From assembly GCA_003165855.1 (NCBI GenBank), contig PMXH01000507.1:377-17650 (forward strand): a stretch of 17,274 nucleotides of DNA, written 5' to 3'. Shown in pieces: positions 7,676 to 14,628 of the stretch. Source of the stretch: Acidobacteriaceae bacterium. GTDB lineage: Bacteria > Acidobacteriota > Terriglobia > Terriglobales > Acidobacteriaceae. The position numbers were made by a program, and so were the translations under genes. Under the pieces are notes generated by a model that saw only the letters and a list, made by a program, of their open reading frames with translations, ran no database searches and was not told the origin of the DNA. Every line of letters starts with the position of its first letter. The first letter of the stretch is position 1.

Positions 7676-8152
7676 TCAGGCGCTCTTCGGCATCTGCTTC
7701 ATGAATTCGCTCTGCGCTTCGTCGATCTCTTCCATCGACATATCGCGCTTATGGGTTGCGATGGACCACTTGTGGCCAAACGGATCCGCCAGTTTGCCGT
7801 AGCGGTCGCCCCAGAACATGTCCCCAACCGGCATCTCTACGGTAGCGCCAGCCTTCACCGCGCGATCAAAAGCAGAATCCACGTCCTCGCTGTAAATGTG
7901 CAGCCCCATGCCGGCCCCGCCGGTCGACTGCGGTGACAACGATCCAAACTGAGGGAATTCGTCGGCGAGCATGAATATGGAATCGCCGATGCGCAGCTCG
8001 GCATGCATGATCTTGCCGTCAGGCCCTTTCATGACGCCTTTTTCCACCGCGCCGAACGCCTGCTTGTAGAACTCGATGGCGCGACCTGCGTCGCGGACGG
8101 TCATATACGGAGTAAGCGTGTGGTAACCCTCAGGAACAGCTTGAACGGTCAT
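7676..8152 (-). CDS. PhnB/YjdN-like VOC-superfamily protein
   Basis: This 158-residue single-domain protein belongs to the VOC superfamily, in the PhnB-like group. It opens with the characteristic GYHTLTPYMTVRDAGRAIEFY, here TLTPYMTVRDAGRAIEFY at about 12-29, and carries a loop with MKGPDGKIMHAEL and the closing KLADPFGHKWSIATH. The group is structurally related to glyoxalases but mostly lacks a demonstrated reaction; metal-binding His and Glu positions are partly conserved, so a catalytic role cannot be claimed. A perfect AGGAGG lies 6 nt before the ATG, predicting good expression. It sits 132 nt downstream of the metallo-hydrolase gene on the same strand and is followed by a strong terminator. 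The C-terminal helix (MSMEEIDEAQSEFMKQM) is typical of the family. Confidence 0.92.
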   Translation of the reverse strand: MTVQAVPEGYHTLTPYMTVRDAGRAIEFYKQAFGAVEKGVMKGPDGKIMHAELRIGDSIFMLADEFPQFGSLSPQSTGGAGMGLHIYSEDVDSAFDRAVKAGATVEMPVGDMFWGDRYGKLADPFGHKWSIATHKRDMSMEEIDEAQSEFMKQMPKSA

Positions 8153-8284
8153 ATTGGCCTCCTATGGAAGATTCGTGCGGCACGAAGTTTACACCAAGAA
8201 GCGCGGATCGGTTGTCAACGGGGTGTTACAGCGGGTTTTCACGTCCGCGACAATCTGCGTTCCGTCCAGGACAATCGGAAGAGA

Positions 8285-9181
8285 TCAGAAGAACTTCGTC
8301 ACGCCCTCTTCCAACACCACCACCTGCTCTTCGATTCCGGCCGCGCGCGCTTCCTGCTCCAGCAGTTGCAACGGCTCATCCACAGGCTCGTGCGATAGCC
8401 GGAAGCTTCCGTAGTGCATGGGCACCATCCAGCGAGATTTCAGGTCCAGGAATGCTCGGGTAGCGTCCGCCGGATTGGTGTGCACGTTGCGAAACGTCGG
8501 CGGATTGTAAGCACCGATCGGAAGCAGCGCCAATTCCGGCGACAGCCGTCGCCCGATCTCGCGAAATCCCGCGAAGTAAGCCGTGTCCCCGGCGTGGTAA
8601 ACAGAGTGCTCCCCCGCTTGCAAAACATATCCACCATAGCCGCGGTGTGAATCTTTCAAAATCCGCGCTCCCCAATGTCGCGAAGGCACGTGCGTCACCG
8701 ACACGATGCCGTGACGCGAACTGTTCCACCAGTCCAGCTCAATGATCTCGGAGAAACCCAAGTCGGAAACCAGGTCCGTGACATGGCTTGGAATGATGAT
8801 TGCCGGGGCAACTCCGCGCGTGCGCAGATTATTCTGCACGATCGCCCGTAACGATGGACGGTGCAGATGATCGAAGTGGGCGTGCGTTACCAGCACAACA
8901 TCGATTGCCGGCAGATCGCGCACTCGAAGCCCGGGACGCCGCAGACGCTTCAGCACAAACAGCCAGCGCGCGAAGTTGGGATCAATCATCACACTCTGCC
9001 CGCCGATCTGCACGAAGAAACTGGAATGCCCGATGAAAGTGACACCCAGCTCACCGTTGGAGGCGAGGCGCGGTTTGTGCGTCTCTCCACAGAGCGGAGT
9101 CACGGCCGAATGCCGCACCAGACGCCCAAACTGTCTCGCCCGCTTGCGTAGCGCCGGACTATGAAGGGTTGCTTTAATCAT
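8285..9181 (-). CDS. Metallo-beta-lactamase-fold hydrolase, NAPE-PLD/RomA-like
   Basis: This 298-residue MBL-fold hydrolase has metal ligands in THAHFDH (H100, H102, D104, H105), a His in PSRHWGAR (about 169), D199 in YHAGDTAYF and H257 in VPMHYGSF. The set IELDWW, PSRHW, AGDTAYFAGFREIG and LPIGAY matches the order and wording of the N-acylphosphatidylethanolamine phospholipase D (NAPE-PLD)/RomA subgroup better than glyoxalase II or UlaG. By family, a phosphodiesterase or amide/ester hydrolase on lipid-like substrates is likely, but the bacterial substrates are largely undefined. No signal peptide is visible; the N-terminal 35 residues are basic. The ribosome site is poor. It is the first gene of a possible two-gene unit with the PhnB-like VOC gene. 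Confidence 0.9.
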   Translation of the reverse strand: MIKATLHSPALRKRARQFGRLVRHSAVTPLCGETHKPRLASNGELGVTFIGHSSFFVQIGGQSVMIDPNFARWLFVLKRLRRPGLRVRDLPAIDVVLVTHAHFDHLHRPSLRAIVQNNLRTRGVAPAIIIPSHVTDLVSDLGFSEIIELDWWNSSRHGIVSVTHVPSRHWGARILKDSHRGYGGYVLQAGEHSVYHAGDTAYFAGFREIGRRLSPELALLPIGAYNPPTFRNVHTNPADATRAFLDLKSRWMVPMHYGSFRLSHEPVDEPLQLLEQEARAAGIEEQVVVLEEGVTKFF

Positions 9182-9329
9182 CCCGTGGTCTAACTATTGG
9201 ATGAATACCGAGTGCCGCTAGCTTTATTTTAGTTTAGGCGGGAAGGAATGTGCGCAATTTCGGCTTTCCCCACATAACGCTTTCGATTCTGGCACGCGGC
9301 ATTAGAGCACAACAGAAGATTAGAACGCC

Positions 9330-9367
9330 AAAATAAATAAGCCGCCGGCATCAGCAATGCCGGCGGC
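9330..9367 (-). terminator. Rho-independent terminator after the Asp-box gene
   Basis: A perfect 10-bp stem (GCCGCCGGCA, 9341-9350, with 9358-9367) closes a 7-nt loop. On the minus strand it is followed by the T-rich TTATTTATTTT (9340-9330). It begins 24 nt after the stop codon of the secreted Asp-box protein. The stem is very GC-rich and should terminate efficiently. Confidence 0.9.
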
Positions 9368-9390
9368 CCGATTAATCAGAACTTCTACTG

Positions 9391-10935
9391 TTACTGTCCT
9401 GAGGTATTCGCAATCCAGCGCGAGCGCGGAATCTCCCGTTTCCCCTCGTCGTCGTAGTAGAAGTGCATCTCGTGATCAGACTTCGCCCCCGCCACAGGCT
9501 TATCCGCAAGGCCGCTGAACCGCGGGGCGCTTCCCGGCGCTGGCAGCGGCGCTTTCGTCGTGAACATCGATTCCGCAAGCGTGCTTCCACTCGGCGCCTG
9601 CGCGTCGGCAAACACTCCAAATGCATTTCCGTTCACGTAGGAAACTCCAATGTAATCCGCCACCATCGGTCCATCGTCAGAAACCGGGAGCCACGCCAGC
9701 TTCATCGGCCCGGCAATTTTCGCTCCCGCTGTCCACGTACTGCCGCCGTCGGTCGATGTAACAAAGCCCACTTCCAACTGGCAGGTGCTAGCACTGCACT
9801 TCGCTACCGGATAGTAATAATAAACAATCGTGATATGCGCGCTACTGCCCGAAGTTGTCGGATCAATGCCAATCCCGGGCAGGAAGTGATCCACTGTACT
9901 CGTGGTCGCATCAATCGGAATGCGTGTCACCGCGCTCCACGTCTTGCCGTCGGCCGACGAACTCATCACGATGTCGTTCGAGCTGCAGCCAGTGCGGAAG
10001 CGGCAATCCGACCACACCACGAACACATTGCCCGCTCCATCGATCCCCACCGAAGGCAGATCCGGATTGCGAATTCCACCCGCGTCGAGGTGGCTGTCGA
10101 TGTTGGCGATCACCTGGCTCTTGCCCCAGCTCGCGCCGCCGTTGGTGGAACTGAACACGTCGATGCCGCCGCCTTGGAACGGTACAATCACCGTGCCGTT
10201 CGGCTGCACCACCGGCTCACCGCCCAGCCCGCCCGCGTGGTCCGAGGACGCCAGCCCTGGACCCCAAGTCTGTCCGCCATCGCTCGACACACTCAGCAGA
10301 ACGTCGCCACTACCGAACGCCTGATCCCACTCCGTATAGCAGTTGCCGTAGAAGGGGCTGGTTGGCGTGTTGTCACACACACTCCAGTTTTTGTCGTCGA
10401 GGTGGGTCTTGTCGATGATGATCGGATTTCCCCACGTCAATCCATCGCTCGAACGGCTGACTGCCACATCGCCAATCTTCCCGGAGCTTTCGCTCAAGCC
10501 CGCCAGGGGCAGCGTCGAAATCAACCATTCGCCGTGCTTGGCATCGTAAGCGACGGAAGGATCGGCGGCTGCGCCGTAAGTCCCGCCTTTATAGTTCACA
10601 GTGAGCCCGGGGAGATCTCCATGAGTCCAAGTCACTCCACCGTTGGTCGAAGTTGCGAAACCCACATCGCCGCTTCCCCAGCCAATGGATCCGGGTCTCC
10701 GCGCCACATGGAACGCGCTTACAATCGTGTTGCCCCATGCGAATGTATCGGGCTCAACCTCGGTCTTATGAACGCTATCGGTATTCGAGAGATTGTCCAC
10801 GCTGATTTTCACCAAACCCGATTGGGCTTGCGCTGGCGAAGTCAACGCCAGAGAAATCGCCAACGCCAGCAGGGATATCCCAAGAGAAATTGAGCCGCTT
10901 CTACCGCAGAAAGGGACCGCAATCTTCGTCTTCAT
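9391..10935 (-). CDS. Secreted sialidase-fold protein with six Asp-box (BNR) repeats
   Basis: This 514-residue exported protein has a long signal peptide (about 1-38; cleavage likely after SPAQA, before Q). Six Asp-box motifs follow: STNGGVTW (about 96), SSDGLTW (162), SSDGGQTW (217), STNGGASW (263), SADGKTW (327) and STDGGSTW (394). This is the pattern of a six-bladed sialidase/BNR propeller. I see no FRIP arginine motif, so true sialidase activity is doubtful; many such proteins are structural or glycan-binding. The start is taken as the ATG at 10935, with AAGGAAA 5 nt upstream; a TTG directly before it is in frame but unnecessary. The gene is monocistronic, with a terminator at 9330-9367. 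It diverges from the dehydrogenase gene. Confidence 0.88.
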   Translation of the reverse strand: MKTKIAVPFCGRSGSISLGISLLALAISLALTSPAQAQSGLVKISVDNLSNTDSVHKTEVEPDTFAWGNTIVSAFHVARRPGSIGWGSGDVGFATSTNGGVTWTHGDLPGLTVNYKGGTYGAAADPSVAYDAKHGEWLISTLPLAGLSESSGKIGDVAVSRSSDGLTWGNPIIIDKTHLDDKNWSVCDNTPTSPFYGNCYTEWDQAFGSGDVLLSVSSDGGQTWGPGLASSDHAGGLGGEPVVQPNGTVIVPFQGGGIDVFSSTNGGASWGKSQVIANIDSHLDAGGIRNPDLPSVGIDGAGNVFVVWSDCRFRTGCSSNDIVMSSSADGKTWSAVTRIPIDATTSTVDHFLPGIGIDPTTSGSSAHITIVYYYYPVAKCSASTCQLEVGFVTSTDGGSTWTAGAKIAGPMKLAWLPVSDDGPMVADYIGVSYVNGNAFGVFADAQAPSGSTLAESMFTTKAPLPAPGSAPRFSGLADKPVAGAKSDHEMHFYYDDEGKREIPRSRWIANTSGQ

Positions 10936-11168
10936 CAAAGTTTCCTTGATTTTTCCTTAGTGTGGGAATTCAACAACGCAGGGGCTGACGCAGACCAGAG
11001 TGTCACCGGACGGGACAGCGTCTTCGGAACTATACCCCGATAGTTGACCGAGTGTCGATGTGAACGTTCTTGCATATATACCAAATCAGGTCGAGCCCCA
11101 ACCGCTGTATGACTCCGCCTCCCCGGCGTTTGACGAGTTTAGAACGTCACCATCGCACTGCTTTGCTT

Positions 11169-11183
11169 GACCTTGATAAGGTC
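11169..11183. promoter_or_regulatory. 15-bp palindrome upstream of the dehydrogenase, candidate operator
   Basis: GACCTT-GAT-AAGGTC is a perfect 6-bp inverted repeat with a 3-bp centre, 50 nt before the dehydrogenase ATG. The stem is too short and lacks a T tract, so a terminator is unlikely; its size and symmetry fit a dimeric repressor site. The rest of the 297-nt gap 10936-11232 shows no gene; a TATATA at 11075-11080 lacks a properly spaced -35. Confidence 0.3.
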
Positions 11184-11232
11184 GCTCATATCTAATTCGG
11201 AGAGTCCGCTCTTACGAGGAGAATCCCAGAAA

Positions 11233-12114
11233 ATGCGCGTCGCTTTCTTAGGCTTGGGAATTATGGGCCACGCTATGGCCACAAATCTGGTCAAGGCTGG
11301 CCATGAAGTCACGGTTTGGAACCGCACGCCGGGCAAACTAGTGGAAGGCGCAGGCATCGCTCCCACTCCTGCCGCGGCGGCACAGGGCGCTGAGGTAGTC
11401 TGGCTCTGCGTTTCCGACACCGCCGCGGTTGAGAAGATATTGTTTGGTCCCGAAGGCATTGAGCAGGCTCTGACCGATGGCATGATCATCGCGGATTCCA
11501 GCACCATCTCGCCCTCTTCCACCGTCAAGTTTGCCGAGCGCGTGCGCGCCAAAGGCGTGGCGTACGTCGACGCTCCGATGACCGGATCGAAAATCGGCGC
11601 CGCAAATGGCACGCTGATTTTTATGGTCGGCGGAGACGAAGCGACCATCGATCGCCTCAGTCCTCTGTTTGCCGCCATGGGCAAGAAGGTCTTTCGGATG
11701 GGAGAAACGAGCAAAGGCCAGGCCACCAAGCTGGCAATGAATCTACAGATTGCCCTCATCTTCGAGGGTTTTGCGGAGGCGCTTACTCTCGCCACCAAGC
11801 TCGGCGTGGACTCCAAGCAATTGCTCTCGCTGATCGACGCCACCATGGTCCGCTCCGGCGTCGTGGACTACAAGGGACCGTTCATCCTGCAACGCGATTT
11901 CACGCCTAATTTCCCCCTCCGCCTTATGCACAAGGACATCCGCCTGGCGCTCGAGGCCGCGAAAGAAGCTCGCGTGAAGTTGCCCGCCCTCGAAACCGTG
12001 GAAGAGATCTACGAGATGGCCACCGAAGATGGCCACCAGGATCTCGACTACGCCGCGACGTTGACTCTGCTCGAAAAATGGGCGGGAATACAGGTGAAAG
12101 GCGAAGCGGCGTAA
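11233..12114 (+). CDS. NAD(P)-dependent beta-hydroxyacid dehydrogenase family protein
   Basis: This 293-residue enzyme belongs to the 3-hydroxyisobutyrate dehydrogenase / tartronate-semialdehyde reductase / GLYR1 family, which reduces short semialdehydes or oxidises beta-hydroxyacids with NAD(P). The Rossmann motif is GLGIMG (7-12) followed by AMATNLVKAGHEVTVWNRT; R31 in WNRT suggests NADP may be accepted. The substrate loop is DAPMTGSKIGAANGTL (113-128), in place of the common DAPVSGG. The catalytic Lys is K166 in KGQATKLAMN, with N170. The C-terminal all-alpha domain is complete, including MHKDIRLAL. I chose the ATG at 11233 because it starts the first beta strand; GAGGAG lies 11 nt upstream. 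A 22-residue upstream extension from a TTG shows no family similarity. The substrate is not decided by sequence alone. Confidence 0.92.
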   Translation: MRVAFLGLGIMGHAMATNLVKAGHEVTVWNRTPGKLVEGAGIAPTPAAAAQGAEVVWLCVSDTAAVEKILFGPEGIEQALTDGMIIADSSTISPSSTVKFAERVRAKGVAYVDAPMTGSKIGAANGTLIFMVGGDEATIDRLSPLFAAMGKKVFRMGETSKGQATKLAMNLQIALIFEGFAEALTLATKLGVDSKQLLSLIDATMVRSGVVDYKGPFILQRDFTPNFPLRLMHKDIRLALEAAKEARVKLPALETVEEIYEMATEDGHQDLDYAATLTLLEKWAGIQVKGEAA

Positions 12115-12170
12115 TCGCGGAGAGATTGCAATAAGAGGCTTCTCTAGCGGCAACCCCGATCAGGAAGAGT

Positions 12171-12198
12171 TTTACAAACTTTTGACAAGCTTCTGACA
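12171..12198 (+). promoter_or_regulatory. Three 6-mer repeats with 11-bp period, PhoP/OmpR-type candidate box
   Basis: TTTACA (12171-12176), TTGACA (12182-12187) and CTGACA (12193-12198) start exactly 11 bp apart, 47-74 nt before the small ORF start at 12245. The flanking bases also agree in part: CTT precedes or overlaps the second and third copies. Arrays of TT-A/C/T-ACA hexamers at this period are the known binding pattern of PhoP/PhoB-type regulators. The middle copy is also a perfect -35 hexamer, but no good -10 lies 17 nt downstream. Confidence 0.45.
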
Positions 12199-12244
12199 CT
12201 CTCCAATGACGCTCGGCCTACCGTCCTGTGCGAGGGATCAAGCC

Positions 12245-12469
12245 ATGAATCTCGTGAAGTCCAGCCAACCGAACGTTTTCCGTGCGCCGCGTATGATCTA
12301 CGCGATGGTGATCGCCTGCTTATTTTGCACCATTGCCGCTCAAGGAAACCTCTTCGAGTCGCTGAACGGCTTTAGTCTCCCGGCCAGCCCGGTAAACCTG
12401 GCCTTAAACCCCAGCTTGCGGCTGGGCTTCGTCTACGGCGGCACCACGTTGCAGTCTTTCACCTACTAA
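12245..12469 (+). CDS. Small membrane or exported protein of unknown function
   Basis: This 74-residue product is not recognised. It has a basic N-terminal stretch (K5, R13, R16) and one hydrophobic segment (about 17-33, IYAMVIACLFCTIAA), then a 40-residue tail rich in Ser, Pro, Asn and Leu that ends in SFTY. The hydrophobic segment could be a membrane anchor or an uncleaved or cleaved signal; VIAC resembles a lipobox but the stretch before it is short. I chose the ATG at 12245 because GAGGGA lies 7 nt upstream; an earlier in-frame ATG (12206) lacks such a site. An array of three 11-bp-spaced repeats lies just upstream. It converges with the glycerate kinase gene. The good ribosome site and upstream array are the main reasons to believe it is real. 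Confidence 0.5.
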   Translation: MNLVKSSQPNVFRAPRMIYAMVIACLFCTIAAQGNLFESLNGFSLPASPVNLALNPSLRLGFVYGGTTLQSFTY

Positions 12470-12534
12470 CAGAGTCAAAAACAGCGGGCTACGAGCGCGC
12501 CGTCTCGATCCAAGTCTGCGGAATGCAACTCGAT

Positions 12535-13863
12535 CTAATAGGCCAGCAGAATCCTCAAGTCGCGCACATTATTCCCTGTAGGGCCAATCTCGATTGCATC
12601 GTTTAGAGCGCTGAACAACGGATAAGCGTCGAACTTCTCGAGCGCTGTGCGAACATCCAGCCCCCTGGATTGCGCGCGCGTGATTGTCGTTCCATCCACC
12701 ACCGCGCCGGCGGCGGGACTATTCCCATCCACGCCGTCGGTTCCAGCGCTCAGCACGGTAATGTTCTCTCCTGCAATCTTGTCCGCACACGCCAGCGCAA
12801 ATTGCTGGTTGCGTCCGCCCACGCCGCCATTCGTGACTTTTACCGTCACTTCCCCGCCAGAAATCAGGCACGTGCGCGGACCTTGTTTTCTCAGCTCGTG
12901 CAACCGCTTCAACAAATATTCGGCCGCGCGTTCGTAATCCCAGTCGTCACAGGAATTGTCCACCTGCACGGCAAACTTCGCGCGCTCGGCCGCCGCACTC
13001 GCTTGCTCCACCGCTGTCTCGTTGGAGAGAATCGTCCACCAGCGCGAACCATGAAACGCCGGGTCGTCCGACTTCGGCGTCTCTTCAAGCGCATGGCGTT
13101 CAAAAAGCTCGCGCGTGGAATGCGGAAGCAGCGGCAACATTTCGTGCTTCTCCGCAATGCGATAACAATCCTCCACGCTGGTGGAGTCAGGCATGGTCGG
13201 ACCCGACGCCAGAGCATCCGGCGTATCGTCAGGAACATCGGAAACCAGCAGTGAAACCTGCTGTGCCGGAAACGCCCGCTGCGCCAGCCGTCCACCCTTC
13301 ACCGCCGAAAGATGCTTCCGGATGGTATTGATTTCGGCAATGGGCGCACCAGAATGCACCAGAGCGCCATAGGTCGCGATCAGATCGTCCATGGAAATCT
13401 CATCGTCGATGGGCCGCTCGACGATCGCTGATCCTCCACCACTCAGCAGAAAGATCACCAGCGACGCCGCAGTTTGCGCGTCCAGCGCTTTCAGAATCGC
13501 GTTCGCCGCGCGGATGGATTCAGCATTGGGCATGGGATGTCCGCCATGAAAATAACGGAACCCGCGTACTTGTGCCGACGGCTCAACCGAGCTGGCTACA
13601 ATGCCTTCGAGCGAAGCTGTGCCGACATGCTGCGCCAGTGCCTCCACCATGGTGTGTCCGGCCTTCCCGATGGAGATCACCAGCACACGCGAATATGCCT
13701 GCAGGTGGTAAAGATCTTCGCGGATGCGCAATACCCCGCGCTCACAATGCACGTGCCGCGCAAATGCCTTGGAAATCGAAGCCTCGGCCAGCGCATATCG
13801 AAAGATTTCGCGCGCGGCTTCGCGCATTTGCCTAAACTGCAATTCGCGATCGGCATCCGGCAT
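12535..13863 (-). CDS. Glycerate 2-kinase (GLYCTK/MOFRL type)
   Basis: This 442-residue kinase phosphorylates D-glycerate to 2-phosphoglycerate with ATP, feeding lower glycolysis. The N-terminal DUF4147 domain shows GKAGHTM (K67 region), GGHPMPN, LLSGGGSAI (about 139-147), IRKHLSAVKGGRLA, VSDVPDD (about 207-213) and SGPTMPD. The C-terminal MOFRL domain shows ISGGEVTVKV, GGRNQQFALA and SAGTDGVDGNSPAAGAVVD. All family signatures are intact. I chose the ATG at 13863, 8 nt after the stop of the upstream hydrolase; a 16-residue longer reading (to 13911) would overlap that gene. The ribosome site is weak, so translation may be coupled to the hydrolase. It ends 65 nt from the small convergent ORF. 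Confidence 0.95.
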   Translation of the reverse strand: MPDADRELQFRQMREAAREIFRYALAEASISKAFARHVHCERGVLRIREDLYHLQAYSRVLVISIGKAGHTMVEALAQHVGTASLEGIVASSVEPSAQVRGFRYFHGGHPMPNAESIRAANAILKALDAQTAASLVIFLLSGGGSAIVERPIDDEISMDDLIATYGALVHSGAPIAEINTIRKHLSAVKGGRLAQRAFPAQQVSLLVSDVPDDTPDALASGPTMPDSTSVEDCYRIAEKHEMLPLLPHSTRELFERHALEETPKSDDPAFHGSRWWTILSNETAVEQASAAAERAKFAVQVDNSCDDWDYERAAEYLLKRLHELRKQGPRTCLISGGEVTVKVTNGGVGGRNQQFALACADKIAGENITVLSAGTDGVDGNSPAAGAVVDGTTITRAQSRGLDVRTALEKFDAYPLFSALNDAIEIGPTGNNVRDLRILLAY

Positions 13864-13871
13864 GGCAGGGA

Positions 13872-14558
13872 TTATAAAGGCACTTCTCGCACGATTTCTT
13901 CCCGCACCCAACTTTCAATCGTCTCGCGCAACTCGCGCAGCCGCCCTTCAAAGAAGTGATCCGCTCCTTCAATCACCACCAACTTCTTCGGCTCCGGTAG
14001 CGATGCGATCAGAGCCTCCAGCTTCGCCCGCGGACCAAACTGATCGCGCGCCCCGCTCACAAACAACTTCGGCTTCACGCAATCGCGCAGAAAATCAAAC
14101 GTGTAGGTGCGCGGCACCTCCGAATCGGCAGCGACCGGCCCAACTGGCGTTCCTACGCCGATCAAGGCCTTCACCTGCACATCCGAAAACGCTGCCCGCA
14201 ATCCAACCGCAGCACCGAAAGAAAATCCTGCGAATAGCAAGGGGAGATGAAACTCCGCATACAACCAGTCCAGCGCGGTTTTAACATCTTCGACTTCCCC
14301 GTCGCCATGATCGTGCTCGCCATGGCTGAGTCCAGCGCCACGAAAGTTGAAGCGCAACACGGGAAACCCAAAACCGTTCAGCGCCTTCATGGTATGGAAC
14401 ACCACCTTGTTATGCAGAGTCCCACCAAACAGCGGATGCGGATGGCAAACCACCGCCGCGTGGGTGGCATTCTCGGCGCCCGCATTCAACAGCGCTTCCA
14501 GCCGTCCTGCAGGGCCTTCGAGGAAGAGCGACTTGATGGTTGAATTCTGGACGATCAC
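13872..14558 (-). CDS. Alpha/beta hydrolase (COG2945-like)
   Basis: This 228-residue alpha/beta hydrolase is probably cytoplasmic. It has an HPHPLFGG oxyanion-hole segment (39-46), the nucleophile elbow GFSFG (Ser113), an acid in SGARDQFGP (D172) and a catalytic His in GADHFFEG (H201). This is the short cap-less family seen in COG2945; substrates are small esters or thioesters, unspecified. The start is a GTG at 14558; no ATG or earlier start is in frame with better support, and no clear ribosome site is visible, so the start is the weakest part of the call. It is the first gene of a two-gene operon with the glycerate kinase (8-nt gap) and diverges from the M20 peptidase across a 70-nt gap that must hold both promoters. 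Confidence 0.9.
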   Translation of the reverse strand: MIVQNSTIKSLFLEGPAGRLEALLNAGAENATHAAVVCHPHPLFGGTLHNKVVFHTMKALNGFGFPVLRFNFRGAGLSHGEHDHGDGEVEDVKTALDWLYAEFHLPLLFAGFSFGAAVGLRAAFSDVQVKALIGVGTPVGPVAADSEVPRTYTFDFLRDCVKPKLFVSGARDQFGPRAKLEALIASLPEPKKLVVIEGADHFFEGRLRELRETIESWVREEIVREVPL

Positions 14559-14628
14559 AGCATTCAGATTACATGATTGACGCCACTCACCGCCGCTGGA
14601 CGAGGGGGCAGTAGTTTATCCTTCTGCA

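Noticed and set aside
8188..8218. TTGACA (minus strand, 8218-8213) with TGTAAA (8193-8188) as promoter for the PhnB-like gene
   Set aside because: The spacer is 19 nt and the -10 matches only four of six bases, so it is too weak to list as a feature, although the gene may have its own promoter.
7676..9181. Idea that the VOC protein and the MBL hydrolase form a glyoxalase I/II pair
   Set aside because: The VOC protein is PhnB-like rather than GloA-like, and the MBL protein has NAPE-PLD/RomA motifs rather than those of GloB; folds alone do not support a methylglyoxal pathway.
9463..10893. Long open frame (about 476 codons) on the plus strand opposite the Asp-box protein gene
   Set aside because: It has no recognisable domain, an Arg/His-rich composition typical of antisense reading of GC-rich genes, and lies fully inside a gene with a signal peptide and six Asp boxes.
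9391..10935. Annotation as an active sialidase
   Set aside because: Asp boxes define the fold only; no FRIP arginine motif or clear catalytic Tyr/Glu set was seen.
10941..10958. TTTCCTT repeated with 11-bp period just upstream of the Asp-box gene start
   Set aside because: On the coding strand both copies are AAGGAAA, i.e. ribosome-site-like purine stretches within 25 nt of the ATG; a regulator site is not needed to explain them.
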